This document shows positions 37,985 to 50,100 of a stretch of 64,000 bases of DNA, piece by piece (position 1 is the first letter of the stretch; every line of letters begins with the position of its first letter). The stretch spans positions 4,155,001 through 4,219,000 of the forward strand of contig NC_088186.1 of the NCBI RefSeq assembly GCF_028769735.1, in the 5' to 3' direction. The DNA is from Zonotrichia leucophrys gambelii. Taxonomy: Eukaryota; Chordata; Aves; Passeriformes; Passerellidae. Below the pieces are notes generated by a model. The model worked only from the letters and a program-made list of their open reading frames with translations, was not told the origin of the DNA and did not search any database. The position numbers and the translations under genes were made by a program.

Positions 37985-38240
37985 CACCTGAGGCGGTGCC
38001 TGGGTTGTAACACGGGTCAGACCCAGCACCGTCCGTCCCTGAGGCTGTAACGGGGCTCAGACCCAGCATTGTCCATTCCTGAGGCTGTAACGGGGCTCAG
38101 GCCCGGCACCGTCCATTCCTGAGGCTGTAACGGGGCTCAGGCCCATCCCCGTCCGTCCCTAACGCTGTAACCCCGCTCAGGCCCATCCCCGTCCATTCCC
38201 GAGGCTGTAACCGCACTCAAGCCCAACCCCGAGGCGGTGC
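37985..38240. repeat. 40-bp-period tandem repeat upstream of SETX
   Basis: Units starting GAGGCTGTAACGGGGCTCAG begin at exactly 38041, 38081 and 38121, with variants at 38161 (AACGCTGTAACCCC) and 38201 (GAGGCTGTAACCGC) and a diverged first unit near 37990. The period is exactly 40 bp over at least five copies. Each unit carries CpGs and an ACCGTCCATTCC-like half. It abuts the SETX CpG island, so copy number could affect the promoter. Confidence 0.92.
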
Positions 38241-38349
38241 CCGGGCTATAACCCAACCCACCCCCGTGCCTCAGTTTCCCCGCCCGCCGCCTCCGGGGCC
38301 GCGCTGTCCCTTTAAGGCTCCTCCCGCGGGAGGCAGCGAGCGCCCACAT

Positions 38350-38457
38350 CCGGCCGTGTCCGGAAGCGCGGGCAGCGCCGCGGCCTCAGGGCGGCAGCGG
38401 CGGCTCCGGGAGGGCCGGGCCGGGCCGGGCCGGGCGGACCGAAGGGAGCGGCGTGAG
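38350..38457 (+). other. SETX: SETX 5' untranslated exon 1
   Basis: The end is set by the donor GAG|GTGAGC at 38458. The start is a guess within the CpG island. The exon is untranslated: the SETX start codon comes after the acceptor at 41150. The ATG at 38474 lies beyond the donor and in intron 1, and its frame shows no resemblance to a protein. Confidence 0.6.
38412..38434 (+). promoter_or_regulatory. Five-run G-quadruplex motif in SETX exon 1
   Basis: Five GGG runs are spaced exactly by CC (GGGCC repeated), meeting the usual G3+N1-7 G-quadruplex rule on the sense strand. It lies about 25-45 bp before the exon 1 donor, thus in the 5' UTR or at the start site. Confidence 0.8.
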
Positions 38458-39064
38458 GTGAGCGGAGCGAGCCATGAGCACAGCAGGGACCGTCCGCTCG
38501 CCCCGCACCGCCTTGGAGCTGGTGCCGCGCCGCCGCCGCGGAGCCTGCGCTCCTGCCGGGACGCGCTTTTGTGTCGGTCCCTCACGCCGCCTCAGGGCGG
38601 GCCGGGTCCCGCTTGGCGGGAAGGGACGGAGGGCACCGGGCAGGGCGGCCGGGACGAGGGGGGCGCTGCCGGGGTTGGGATTGGGGTTGTGATGGGGCCA
38701 GCACCGGTACCGGGGTGGCTGAGGCGGCTCCAGTGCGAAACCGAAAGAGATTTCGGTGTGCGGGTACCGAGGCTCCGCAGCCGTCAGGGCACGGCGCTGC
38801 TCGCAGGTTTGTTCGTGTGCCTGCAGGTTCGTTCGTGTGCCCGCCCACCCTCCGTGCAGCGATTCCCTCGCTTAACGGGCATAGGTAAATATTGACGCTT
38901 TTTACGAGTGAAAAGCCAGGCAAACATCCGCATTTGAATGGCAGAAGGGATTCTCTTGCAACTCGTACTTAGTTAGCGCTTCGTGAAATGCATCAATGCA
39001 AGTGTTGACCTAAATACCACAGCAGTTCTTGAGTGTGAGCTGAACTGATTTCTGCTGATCTATT

Positions 39065-39560
39065 GAAACAAGGGATTTAAGGGTTAATAAAGAATTTAGG
39101 ATAGTTTAGGCAATATGTGTGTGAACATATGGTATTCGTTACTCTGCTCGTACGGGACAGAGATAGGGGACCCTCCGAAGGATACCTGGTACCTATAAAA
39201 TTCTGCTGAGCTTGCAAATAAGAGAAGCCCCTGATAAAAACTGCTGAGCTTGCCAGAAAATTCGATGCCAAAACACCTGAGTTCGAAAGTTTAACAACTA
39301 TGAAGACTTTGAGCCTTCATCTTGTCAGGCCCCCAGACTCATTTAAAGACCACCGACTCAATAAAAAGGATAAACTGTGCACTCGCTGCTAATTTCCATA
39401 CCATGTGGAAAATGGGCGGGGAGAGCTACTGAATATGTATAGGCTTTGTAGAATATGCATTATTTTTTTGGTGAGTAAATAGAGGATTTGGGAAGATGTT
39501 CTCCCCCTGTGTCTAGCGCTGAATAAAATATTTACCTACTTTACAACCTTTGGTTGTGGA
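39065..39560 (+). mobile_element. LTR-like element (ERVL-type), downstream copy in SETX intron 1
   Basis: It carries GAAGACTTTGAGCCTTCATC at about 39302 and a 3' end of GAATAAAATATTTACCTAC followed by a GGTTGTGGAGTCATT tail. Both are homologous to the 3' module of the element at 37440-37975. A CAATAAAAAGG hexamer context near 39360 is also LTR-like. No coding capacity is retained. Orientation is plus, the same as SETX. Ends are approximate because no target-site duplication was identified. Confidence 0.6.
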
Positions 39561-39584
39561 GTCATTACCACCTGGAAAAAGGTT

Positions 39585-39872
39585 ATATTAGGTGAGGGTT
39601 GGCCTCTTCTCTCAGTAGGAGTGGACAGAGCCTCAGGCAGTGCCAGGCTGGGCATCAGGAGGAATTCCTTCACTGAAAGAGTTCTTAAATATTTGAGTAT
39701 TGGAATGGGCTGCCCAGGGCGGTCGTGGGGTCCCCATCCCTGGAGGTTCAGCTGGATGTGGCACTCAGTGCCCTGCTCTGGGTGACACAAGGTGGTGTTT
39801 GGTCACAGGTTGGATTCGGTGATCTCAGAGGCCTTTTCCAGCCGGACTGATGCTGTGATTCAGTGGTTTGAT
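39585..39872 (+). mobile_element. CR1-like LINE 3' fragment
   Basis: A classic CR1 3' end: GAATGGGCTGCCCAGGGCGG, then CCATCCCTGGAGGTTCAGCT, GGTTGGATTCGGTGATCTCA, GAGGCCTTTTCCAGCC and a GATGCTGTGATTC terminus. It is 5'-truncated with no ORF2 left. It sits in SETX intron 1 in the sense direction, immediately after the LTR-like element. Confidence 0.88.
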
Positions 39873-40299
39873 TTCTGTTTTGCTCTAGATCTTTGAAACA
39901 CCACCGGGACTTGGTCACCAGGGGGTGGATTGCTGAGGATACGGCTCTGCCCTCTGCACTCAGGACATGTATGGCTGAAGGGCTCAGCCCCTTGCCTGGC
40001 TGCAGGGCAGCGCTGTTCTCCTTCCCACCATGTGAGCTGGCACACCTGCACAGCAAATAGCTGCCTTTTTCAAAGGTAAATGCCACAATTGTTGGGTTTT
40101 CCCACTGTATGTGTATGTATGAGGAAACTTATGGCTTGGCTTTATCTGCTTTTTTTATGCTGAATAGAAGAAGTAGTTACCACCTTTCTTTTTGTATAGT
40201 TCCAAGAGTTCATGCTTTTGCAGCCTTCCATTATCTGAAGGGGCTTAAAAGGAAACTGGGAAGGACTCTTCATCAGGAGCTGTAGTGGTAGGACAAGGG

Positions 40300-40550
40300 G
40301 GAGTGATTCAAACTGACAGAGGGCAGGGTTAGATTGAGTATTAGGAGAAAGTTTTTTCCCTGTGAGGGTGCTGAGCCCTTGGCACAGGGTGCCCAGAGAA
40401 GCTGTGGTTGCCCCTGGATCCCTGGAAGTGCCCAAAGTTTGGATGGTGCTTGGAGCAGCCTGGGACAGTGGAAAGTGTCCCTCCCCATGGAATGAAATGA
40501 TCCTTGAGGTCCTTTCCAACCCAAACCATTCTGTGGTTCCAGTGCTCTGT
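40300..40550 (+). mobile_element. CR1-like LINE 3' fragment (second)
   Basis: GGCACAGGGTGCCCAGAGAA, GCTGTGGTTGCCCCTGGATC and CCTTGAGGTCCTTTCCAACC then CATTCTGTGGTTCC follow the CR1 3' pattern. It is closer to a different CR1 subfamily than the copy 500 bp upstream. It is 5'-truncated, sense to SETX, in intron 1. Confidence 0.88.
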
Positions 40551-41151
40551 GGAATTCTTCAGGCTAGCAGGATCTGAGGTGACTCCATTGCTGCTTAGTG
40601 AAGGATTTTTGTTTTTAGAGGAAAACCATCTGTGGTGAGAATTTTAGCACTCTGTCTGTAAAAATAACAAAGACAGGAAAGTTCTGCTTAAATACCCTTT
40701 GCTTGTGACAACAGGGATTTGTTGACCTATAAATTTTAGTAGGAGATTAAGGAAAGAAGCTAATTAAACTCTAGACCTAGATTCCAGACACACCAGTAAA
40801 ATAATATAGAGAGCTTTGCATTGTAGTTCTGGTTATCATGCAATGTGCAGGTAAGGAGTTTTTTTTTTAAATATAAAATGAGTTTTCACCTTTTTTTTTT
40901 CCTGGTTTGCACATTTGACTACAGTGCTTTACTTTTACCGTGTGCTGTTCCTTCCACAGGCATTTCTGGTGCGATGTCCCTTTAATTGCTCTAATGGGTT
41001 TCATTGCATGCACCTGGATGTTGTAAGAACACCTGCATGGAAACTGCTAACGAGTAACTGAAATCCTGACGCTCCCCACGCTTTAAAATTGTCCTGGCTG
41101 CCACCTGAAGGCTTTGGGCTTTAATTGCTGCCTTTTTTTTGCCCCCCTAGA

Positions 41152-44100
41152 ATGAGCACATGCCGATGGTGCACACAGAGTGGTGCTGACACCACCGAGT
41201 TCCTGAGGCACTATGCTGCTCAGAGGCTGTCCCAGGAAGATTTTGAAGGCTCCAATGATGACCTCTGTTACTGCCTGGAGTGTGTGGTTGAATACCACAA
41301 AGCAAGGGAAGAATGTCCAAGATTGCATGAGGTAATTAATTAAGAGATTAATTAAGAAGCCTCAGTGTAAGGGGAGGAGTTGTGTGTTACTGGGTTTTGG
41401 GAGTTGGTTGTGTTGCTGGGTTTTTGTGTTGCTTTTTAACTGTCTCATTTTTTTCATATGGAGTTTTACAAACTGCTGATTGTAAAACTGGGATCCTCTT
41501 TTGCATATATTCAAATTAGCAAGAGCTAAACCAGTAGTTTTAAGTTGCTGACTAGACACCATAGCTTGGACTTCTTTCATGCTGTAGATGGTTTGTCATC
41601 TGAAACAAAGAACATCTGCCAGACTAACAGCTCATTTCTTTAATGTGTTTTCTCTTTTCTGCTGGTTTCTCTTCGCTTGTTGGTTTCTTCCTGTTTTTGT
41701 TTGCTTTCACTTCTCTTTCACTTCAGTTCATTTCACTTAGTAGTTTTCTCTTATGTGTGAATTTCAGAGATCAGACCTTGCAAGACTGAAATTAATCAAA
41801 ACAATTTAAACCTCTTTTGTAGTCCTCCCTTAGCAATATACAACTTTATATTTTAGGAAAGATTTTATAACATTTATTATATTATTAGCTTATTTCCCTT
41901 CTGTGTATGTAAAGTGTGTGTTTTTAGCTAATTATCATAGTCTAAAAGGTTGCTCTTTAGATTGGTCAGCCAGATTGCTCTGGAGTGCAATTCCATGTGC
42001 CTGAAGTTCCATAGACTGGGAATTAGAGAAGTGTCTGCACCCACTGCAAGTTCCTTTTTGTGTCCATTTACTGCAGTGAATAAATTTGGTGTCTAATTGA
42101 GGTTTGGAGCAGTTGCTTAAGATGAGTAAGTTAAGTGGGTGAATCCCTACAAATCTCCAGCAAATCAGTCAGTCTCATTGCATTATTTATATAATTATTT
42201 ATTCTTTTCCTTCCACAAATTGCAAAATCTGTAAGAAGGCAAAATTTTATTAGTGCTTGTCCTATCTTCCTAAAGATTATCTTTTCCTGTGTTGTGTCTT
42301 CATGTGTATTGGCCAGTGGAACAAAGTTTTGTGCCTAAAATAAGTATTGAAATGAATATGAATATTTAACATTGCATCTGGTTTGAAGGTTTGTGCTTTG
42401 CCTAGTTGAATTCCATTTCAAAACTTTACTGGTTTGGACCATGCATAGAGAGAAACTTTTCAAAATGAGATTTCAATTTTTGAACATGTAATTAATTATC
42501 TGCATGTGATAATAAATGTCCTTTAATCACTTTTTTCACGAGTACACTTTGGTTGTTGTTTTGCCCCACTGAACAGGACCTGTGGGATTTGGAAACCTCC
42601 CGTCTCATTGCCCACATGGAGAAATCCATGAATGAGGAAGCAGGAGAAGATGAGCTGTTTCTGGTTGATGAGCATGGGGAGACACCTCTGTCTGGTTATG
42701 TGGGCCCAAATTTTGAGAACAACCTGCGAGTGCCCCTGCTGGAAATACTGAAATACCCCTACCTGCTGCTGCATGAGAAAGTCAGTATGTATCTGATCAT
42801 ATCCCTGTGCAAGGGAGTGGTGGTGTTCCACTGCAGGAGGTGAAAATGAATATGCTTAAACCAGAGAAATAATGTATAATTTATTTTGATACTAAATACA
42901 CTTTTTTTTTGTGAGACTGTAAATTAGTGCTTACTATAACTATCTTACTCTTTTAGGTGAGCTGTGTGTAGAAGTGCTCTGCAGAATGGAACTAAGTCAA
43001 GACTCCTTTCAGGTCTTTGAGAAATATCCAGGAATTTATCTCTTTTTGGTCCACCCAAATGAGGTGGTGAGTTCCTTTTTCTGTTCTGCTAAATCCTGGT
43101 TATGTGCACATGTTAATACTGAAGGGATGGAATACTGTCTTGCATGATTTTAGAAAATGTGTGGTGCATTTATCTGTAAATAAAACCTGACCTCTGTTAC
43201 AGTAGAATATCTTGGTTAGTTACACGTAAATAACATAAAATTAGTACAAACCAACTGTTGCACATAAATCCCAAGGAATTTTCTTCATAGGTATTACCCT
43301 GAATTTTAGCTTCCTTGTCACCAACATCTTGTAGATATAGCAAGCCTGTTTTTAAGATTATTTTGAATACTTATTTTTAATTATTCTATGCCTTTGTCCC
43401 ATTTGTAACAGCAGTGCTTCCTCTTACAGAATTTGTTTTTTTTTATTAATATAAAACTATTTGTTTCAATCCTTAGATTCGTCGATGGGCCATCCTAACA
43501 GCAAGGAATTTGGGAAAGGTTGACAGGGATGATTACTATGACTTAGAGGAAGTGCTGACTTGTTTGTTCAAAGTTATTGAGTTGGGGCTTTTTGAGAACC
43601 CAGATATTTACAGCTCTTCAATGTTTGAAAAGGGTAAACTCATCCTTCTGCCAGCTCATTTGTATGACACAGCCAACTACAAGAACTATTGGCTGGGTGA
43701 GTGTTTGTGATCAGAAATGAGTTTGTGTAGTCTCCCATTTGTAAGCAGTTCTTTCAAGTCAGAGCTTGAAAATTTGTCAGTACAAATTCATATTTTTTTC
43801 AAATATATAGACAGGTTGCTTCTGTTTTTTCTTCTCTAGGAATTTGCATGTTGCTGTCAGTGCTGGAAGAACAAGCTATGGACTCTTTGTTACTGGGCCC
43901 AGACAAACAAAATGATTTCATGCAGTCTATACTTCACACTATGGAGAAAGAAGCAGCTGGTAACTCGTTTTGATACTTAGATTAAGACAGTTCATAGCTC
44001 ATTTTTCATCTTTAGCAAGTTCCTTGTTAAGTTGTTAGTAGTGTAATGAGAGGTAATTTTACCTGAGGCCTGTTTATCTTTTGAAAGGTCCAATATTTGG

Positions 44101-47100
44101 GAAATACTGACAAATACTGAAAGATGACATCCTAATCTGGAGTGGAGAGGGGATGGTGGTGCTTTTGCTAAATCTGGCTTAGTCTGGGATTGCCTCTTAA
44201 ATGAGCAGATTTTTATAAAAATGATGTTTCTTGAGAATATGATATTTTCTTACATGAGTTGTGCCACTTCTTAGCACACTTCTGCAAAAACCAGCGTGAA
44301 AGAATCAGTTTCAATAGAGTGGGGAAATATCAGTATTATTTAATATTAATAATGGGCATCCAGGCTCCTGTTGATTTAAGACTGCATAAGGAGCAATACA
44401 AATTGCTCCTCTCTCTCTGTACAAATGAGAGAGCTTGACTTTTCAATTGTTTTTCCAGTAAAAAGTACAGTTGCAACTTCCTAGAATACTTTTCTATTGA
44501 TATTTTAGAAAAATCAATGAGAACCAGCTCTTTCAATTTCTGTTTAGCCTAAGAATGTCCAGGACTTGCTTTTAAACCCTCTCCACTGTTCCTGTTGTGT
44601 TTCAGATGATTCCACTGACCCCTTCTGGCCTGCCCTACACTGTTTCATGGTTATTTTGGATCAGCTGGGGTCTAAAGTTTGGGGTCAGCTGATTGATCCT
44701 GTCCAAGCCTTTCAAACCATAATCAACAGTGTCAGCTACAACAACGAAATCAAAAATATTCGCAGTAGTTTTATGAGGTCAGTTCTTGTCTGTGCTGCTG
44801 TAATTTGTGTTGGGGGAGGGAGATGGCAATTAAAGAAATAGCATCTTTCCAACTTCAAGCAAGAAAAGTTGAAGTAGGTCCCCTAAAATTGTGATGCTCC
44901 TTCAAAAAAGTAAATACTCACTTCTCTTTGGTAACTCTGGTGTGTCTGTTAAAATTGTTAGGATTTTTTTTTCCTGAATTGGGAAAACTCTTAACTGTTC
45001 TGTGCTTATTTAGTGCTGCTACAAACTTGCACTGAAGGTTAATGAAAATTGTCATGTTCAAGGTTTGTTAAATTTGTGAGAATTCCTGAATTTTCAGTAG
45101 ATGGCATTCTGGGCATTTGTTCTACATAGACAAATCCATGACTCAATAGAAAGCTTTTTCCTGAGACAGTCACTTCTCCCAGCTCTTACAACCTGGATAA
45201 AACAAGCTCTGCACTTGGTATCTGAAAAGCAACATCTGTCCTGAGTTTCTCAGGGTTTTAATAGTGTGTGTCTCTAGTAATCTGTGTTTCTTTTCAGGAC
45301 AAAAGCTGAACCACAATCAGACTATGGTGATGACATGATGTCCTGCAGTCAGATTGTATATAATTATAACACAGAAAAGCCTCAAAAGGTATTAAACCAG
45401 TATTTTATATTCCTTTTCTTTGAACTGGGGTCACTTAATGATGTTGTCAAGAATAAACATTTCTAAGTGTGGTCATCTCTTGATGTCAGTGTATTGCATT
45501 TATGAAGTGTCTTTTAAAGGCTTTCCATGTGTTTTTGGTTATCTGAGGGTAAATTGTGTCATCATGACAGTGTCTTTAAATAGTTCACAATGATTTTTAA
45601 AGGAACTACTACTTCACACCAATTTCATAGGTAATGGTTTAGGAAATTAGATCTTTGTGATCTTTATTTTTTGCATTTTTTTTAATGACTTGCATTGCGA
45701 TATAAGAACTGTTACTGTTTAGTGAACAAATATGTGAAAGGAAGTAACAAAAAAGCTTGGCTACAAGAAAGCTGCCATATTAAACTGTGCTTATCTCTGA
45801 GGCTGTTGTGTGGTGGATGTATTTTTCAGGACACTGGCTGGAAGGCTGCCATTTGCCCCGAGTACTGCCCCTACATGTATGAAGATATGCAGACCCTGGC
45901 TAACATGCTTCAGTCTGACATAGGCAGAGACATACGTGTCCATCACAGCACATTCCTCTGGTTCATCCCTTTTGTTCAGTCCCTCATGGATCTCAAGGAC
46001 TTGGGTGTAGCCTATATAGTAGAGGTCATCCACTACCTCTGCTCCGAAATCAAAGACATCCTCATCGAACGATTCCAGGAGTGCGACAAAATCTCCGAGT
46101 TCTTCCTCCTCATCTTGGTGTCCATTGTTGAGCTGCACAGGAGCAAGAAGTGCCTGCACTTGCTGTGGATCAGCTCCCAGGAGTGGGTGGAGGCGGTGGT
46201 GAGGTGTGCCACGCTGCCCAGCAGAGCCTTCACTCGCTGCAGCGAGAAGGCCCCGGGGCTGTTTGCCAAGGGCTCGGCCGCGGGCTCCTTGCAGGCGCCC
46301 AGCTCGGTGCAGCACGCCTGCGTGCAGCTCATCCGCAGCCTGCTCAAGGAGGGCTACCAGCTCGGCCAGCACGCCCTCTGCAAGCACTACCTGGACAAAC
46401 TGAACCTCCTCCTGCGGGGAAATCGAGCTGTGGGCTGGCAGCTGAGCAGCCAGGAAACCCAGGAGCTGCAAATGTGCTTAAAGCAAGTGATAAGAAGTAT
46501 AAAGGGCAAAGCACTGAGCAGCTCTTTGGCTGGAGGGAGCAAGTCAAGCTCAACAGCTTTGCCGAGTGTCTCTACAAAGCAGGAGAGGAATGTGTGTGAT
46601 GATGGATACAAGATGAGTGGACATGAGAGGAGAGACCTTTGTTCACCGTTTGTCATGTCAAAGGAAGGCAGAGATTGTCAAGAGAACCCTTTGTATAGGA
46701 GAAAGAATGCCTGGGAGGAGGAATGTAGAGATGCATGTAGAAGCTCAACATCTTGCACATCCACAGAAGGCCTCTTGATGAATATTAAAAAAGAGCCTAA
46801 TGACTTGACAGATCAGGAGTTTGTCTTCCCCCAGAACTCTTTGGCAACAAAAGTATGTGGGAAAGCTCAGGAAAATAGGAGCTCTGACCTTGTGGCAGGG
46901 AAGTGCAATACGGACGATCAGTGCTTCAGTTCAAATACTGAGCATTCAGATTTCAGGAGAGGCAGAGAGTTAGAAGTGAAACACAGAGCAGAATCCAAAA
47001 CACCATATCTGTCTGCTCAGACTCATCTTGACTCTCCATCTTCAAGGAGTTGCAAAAGTATGCAAGAGACAAGTGCAAACAGTGGGTTCCAGTCCAGACT

Positions 47101-50100
47101 GGTCCCCACTAAACAAGTGTCCAAGGAACCATCACTGGATTCCTCTAACTCCTCTAGAAATGAAGCTGGTGTGCAAGGGAAGGAAGATGACAGTAGTTTG
47201 CTTTTAGGGCATAACAACACCTCACTGAAAAAAGTATCAACAGAAGAAAAATCAGGTCCATCGTTGCTGTCTTTCTTTAAGAGGAGCACTAACGTGCAAA
47301 CTTCAAACCAGGAGCAGCCTAATTTAAATGATTTGGATAAATATGACTGCAAAAATCAATTTTCGGAGACCTCTTGTAGGGATAAAATTTCAGCATGTGG
47401 TTATTTTCCATTTAGCTCTGAAAACAAGAGGGATGTGATCAGGCCACTGTCGGTGAAGCAAGAATCAAGTGACAGGTTGTTTGAGTTTTCAGAATATTTC
47501 AGGAGGGAAACCAGTTCAGTGGGGAAGAAAGAGGAGAATTTTGTGAAGACGGTTTCTGAAGATGATGATTCATCAGACTCCCAGGTTGATAGAGAACTCA
47601 GTAAATTATCTTTAGCTGCTTATGCCAAAAGTCTTAATTTTCCCGTTGCATCCAACCAGGAAAGCTCAGTGTACCAAAATGTGTCTGATATTAAAAGGAA
47701 AGTGAAAGGTTCTGTAAGATCTTCCAATGAGGGCCAAAGTACCAAGTGTCCCAGTGGTGGTGATCACCCTAGCAATCAAGTCATTGTAATCTCAGACTCT
47801 TCTGATGAAGAAAAAAGTGTGGCTGAGAAGGAGGAATCAAAAACCAAGAATGAAAATGTGTGTGCAGAGCCATCTTCAACTTCCAGCAGCATTTCTGATA
47901 GTGACACTAAAAGAGAATCAAAGTCTCCAGGCTCTCCCCTGTTACTGGATGACTGTGAGTCTCAGTATTTTGAATTTGAAACAGAAGATGAGGTTTTTTC
48001 AGCTTGGCAAGACACTCAAGCATATGCTGTGGAGGCAACTCAGGAGTACAAACAAGATGATGTTTCACCAGCACCTGAGACAGGTAATTCAGATGACTGC
48101 CAGAATGATAACTTAAATGACTGGGGCTATGATCTGCCTTACTTTAGTGATGAGGCCATGGAAGAGGCAGCAAGCTCAATAGAAAAGCAGACAGAAGATG
48201 CTTCTTATCAGAAAGGAGCTGGTGATACCAAAGAAGTGATTAACTCAATCTTGGAAGAATCGGTTGGCAAGGAAGAGGCAAAAGGTCAACTGGAGAAATG
48301 TGCAGACAAAGATACTGCTAAAGGCTTCACCCTGGACTCAAAAGGGCCTGAACCCACAGCATCTACATCTCCCATCTCATTAGCTTCAAAGCTGGCCCTT
48401 AAGAAAAAGAGCACAAGCCCACAGAAGCCCACAGCAAAATGTAAATCAGCACCAGCTGTTCAGAGAAGTCCTAAAAAACCTCCCGTTGTTAAAGCAGCCA
48501 AAAATAAACCCCCACTGCAAAGCACAACAGAACGTTGTCAGGCTGGCAGGTCGATGCCTGCTGTGGTTCCTCCAAGGAAGGTCCGGCAGAGCCCTGCTCC
48601 AGCCTCAACTGCAGAAAAGCTTGGCCTGAAGAAGGGGCCCCGCAAGGCGTTCGATTTGTCACAGCCCTCCCTGGAGAGCCTGGCCCTGCTGCGCAGCCAC
48701 GGCAAAGCCGCGGGCAGGATTGGAGTCACGCAGAAAAAGAGAACCAAACAGATCGAGGCTCAGCGTTTGTCTGTGAAAGGGAATAAAAAACTGCTGGCCT
48801 GCCAAGACCGCCAGTATCTAAAGTCCAGAAGAAGCGTGAAAAAATCTGCGGGAAGTTGGGAGAGTAGAAACAAAGTTACCAAAATGTGTGTGAAACCTGT
48901 GGTACAAAAGGCTCAAAGTTTTGAACTGGGAGCTATTAAAGAATTTGAACACCAAAGGGAGAAAAAAAAAGAGGAGGCTGCTTGTTCTTCTGCCAGTGAG
49001 AGAAAATTTGAGAGCCTCTGTGTGGAGGAGGTGGCAAATTCCTCTAAAATGCCTCGTTCTTCAGACTGGAACAGCAAATGGGAGGGTAGCAGTGTTGTGG
49101 TTCCTCCTGTCCCTATGGATTCAAGTCTCTCTTCCACTGCACTTGAAGGTGATAAAGATGAGTCTTCAGGAAAAGGTTGCACTGTCCTGCCTGAGTGTGA
49201 GATGAAAACATCAAAGCAAAATGGGTGTAAATCAGATGAAAGCAGTGATGAAGGTGATGATAATCTGTTTTTAACTCAGTTAGATCCTGTGGATATGGAG
49301 TTATGTTCTCAGGAGGAAAGTGTTCAAGATGCTGCCATGGGTAGTAAGAGCCCAGAGGAAATGGATGTTGATGAAAGCCTTCAGCAGAATGAAGTCTCAG
49401 CTGCTGTGAAGTGTAAGGATAAAGAGTGTATGGAACAGGTGGAGAAACCTGGGGAGTACTGCAGTAAACACCCAGCCACCAGCCCAGGGGCAGACCACGT
49501 GTTTGCCAAGCCTTCTCTCCCACCACCTAAAACAAAAAAACCTTCCACTGCCAAAATTTTCAGCTCAGCAAGTTCTTCACGGAACGCAGCCTTCAGCAAA
49601 GATCTGGAAGATGGCACAAAGTTTCCCCCACCTTCTAAAAGCAAAGTGAGCGCGGCCAAACCGCCGGTGCTCAGGCCACCAATGTATCCCAAACCTGCAC
49701 CAGCAGGAAATCCAACCTGCAAATCTCCAACTTTCAAACCCCTTAGCTCCAGCAATGTTCTCCAGTCACAAAATAAACGCTATGACAATGCTTCAAATAT
49801 TTCCAGAGGGCCTGGCCGAGAAACCTCCTCCTCTTTTCTTGGCCAGCAGCGCGATTACAGCATTTTTGTTAACCAAGTCCTAAAGTGGACTTATGAAATG
49901 TTTGAAAACTTCAGCTACTTTGGAACTCCAAATCATCTTCTGCAGACCATAGTAGCTGCTGTTCCTCCCCATTTTCAGGGCTACAATGAGTATTTTGACA
50001 CATTTTTTCCCTTGATGATGCTCAATGCCTTTGAAACAGTAAGTAGCTTTCTGCTTTTTGGTTTGGTTTCATCAACACTGATAAATTTTACCAAGAGATT

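Larger units (their letters stand above)
38140..38830 (+). promoter_or_regulatory. SETX: SETX CpG-island promoter
   Basis: A CpG-dense block begins in the 40-bp repeats and peaks at 38280-38660. GC-rich elements precede the likely first exon, and no TATA box is evident. The sequence CGTGAG|GTGAGC gives a donor at 38458. The sequence after the donor keeps high GC for about 350 bp, which in known R-loop promoters favours co-transcriptional R-loops. Confidence 0.75.

Noticed and set aside
38266..38895. 209-codon frame at the SETX CpG island
   Set aside because: It spans exon 1 and its splice donor, is GC-driven, and has no resemblance to any protein. The SETX start is clearly at 41152.
37440..39560. 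Two LTR-like elements as the ends of one provirus
   Set aside because: Between them lie the SETX CpG island, 40-bp repeats and exon 1, not retroviral internal sequence, and they are diverged from each other. Independent insertions are more likely.
45695..45829. Upstream extension of the SETX giant exon frame
   Set aside because: A clear TATTTTTCAG acceptor at 45829 joins in phase to the preceding exon and restores the human-like sequence. The extension is intron.
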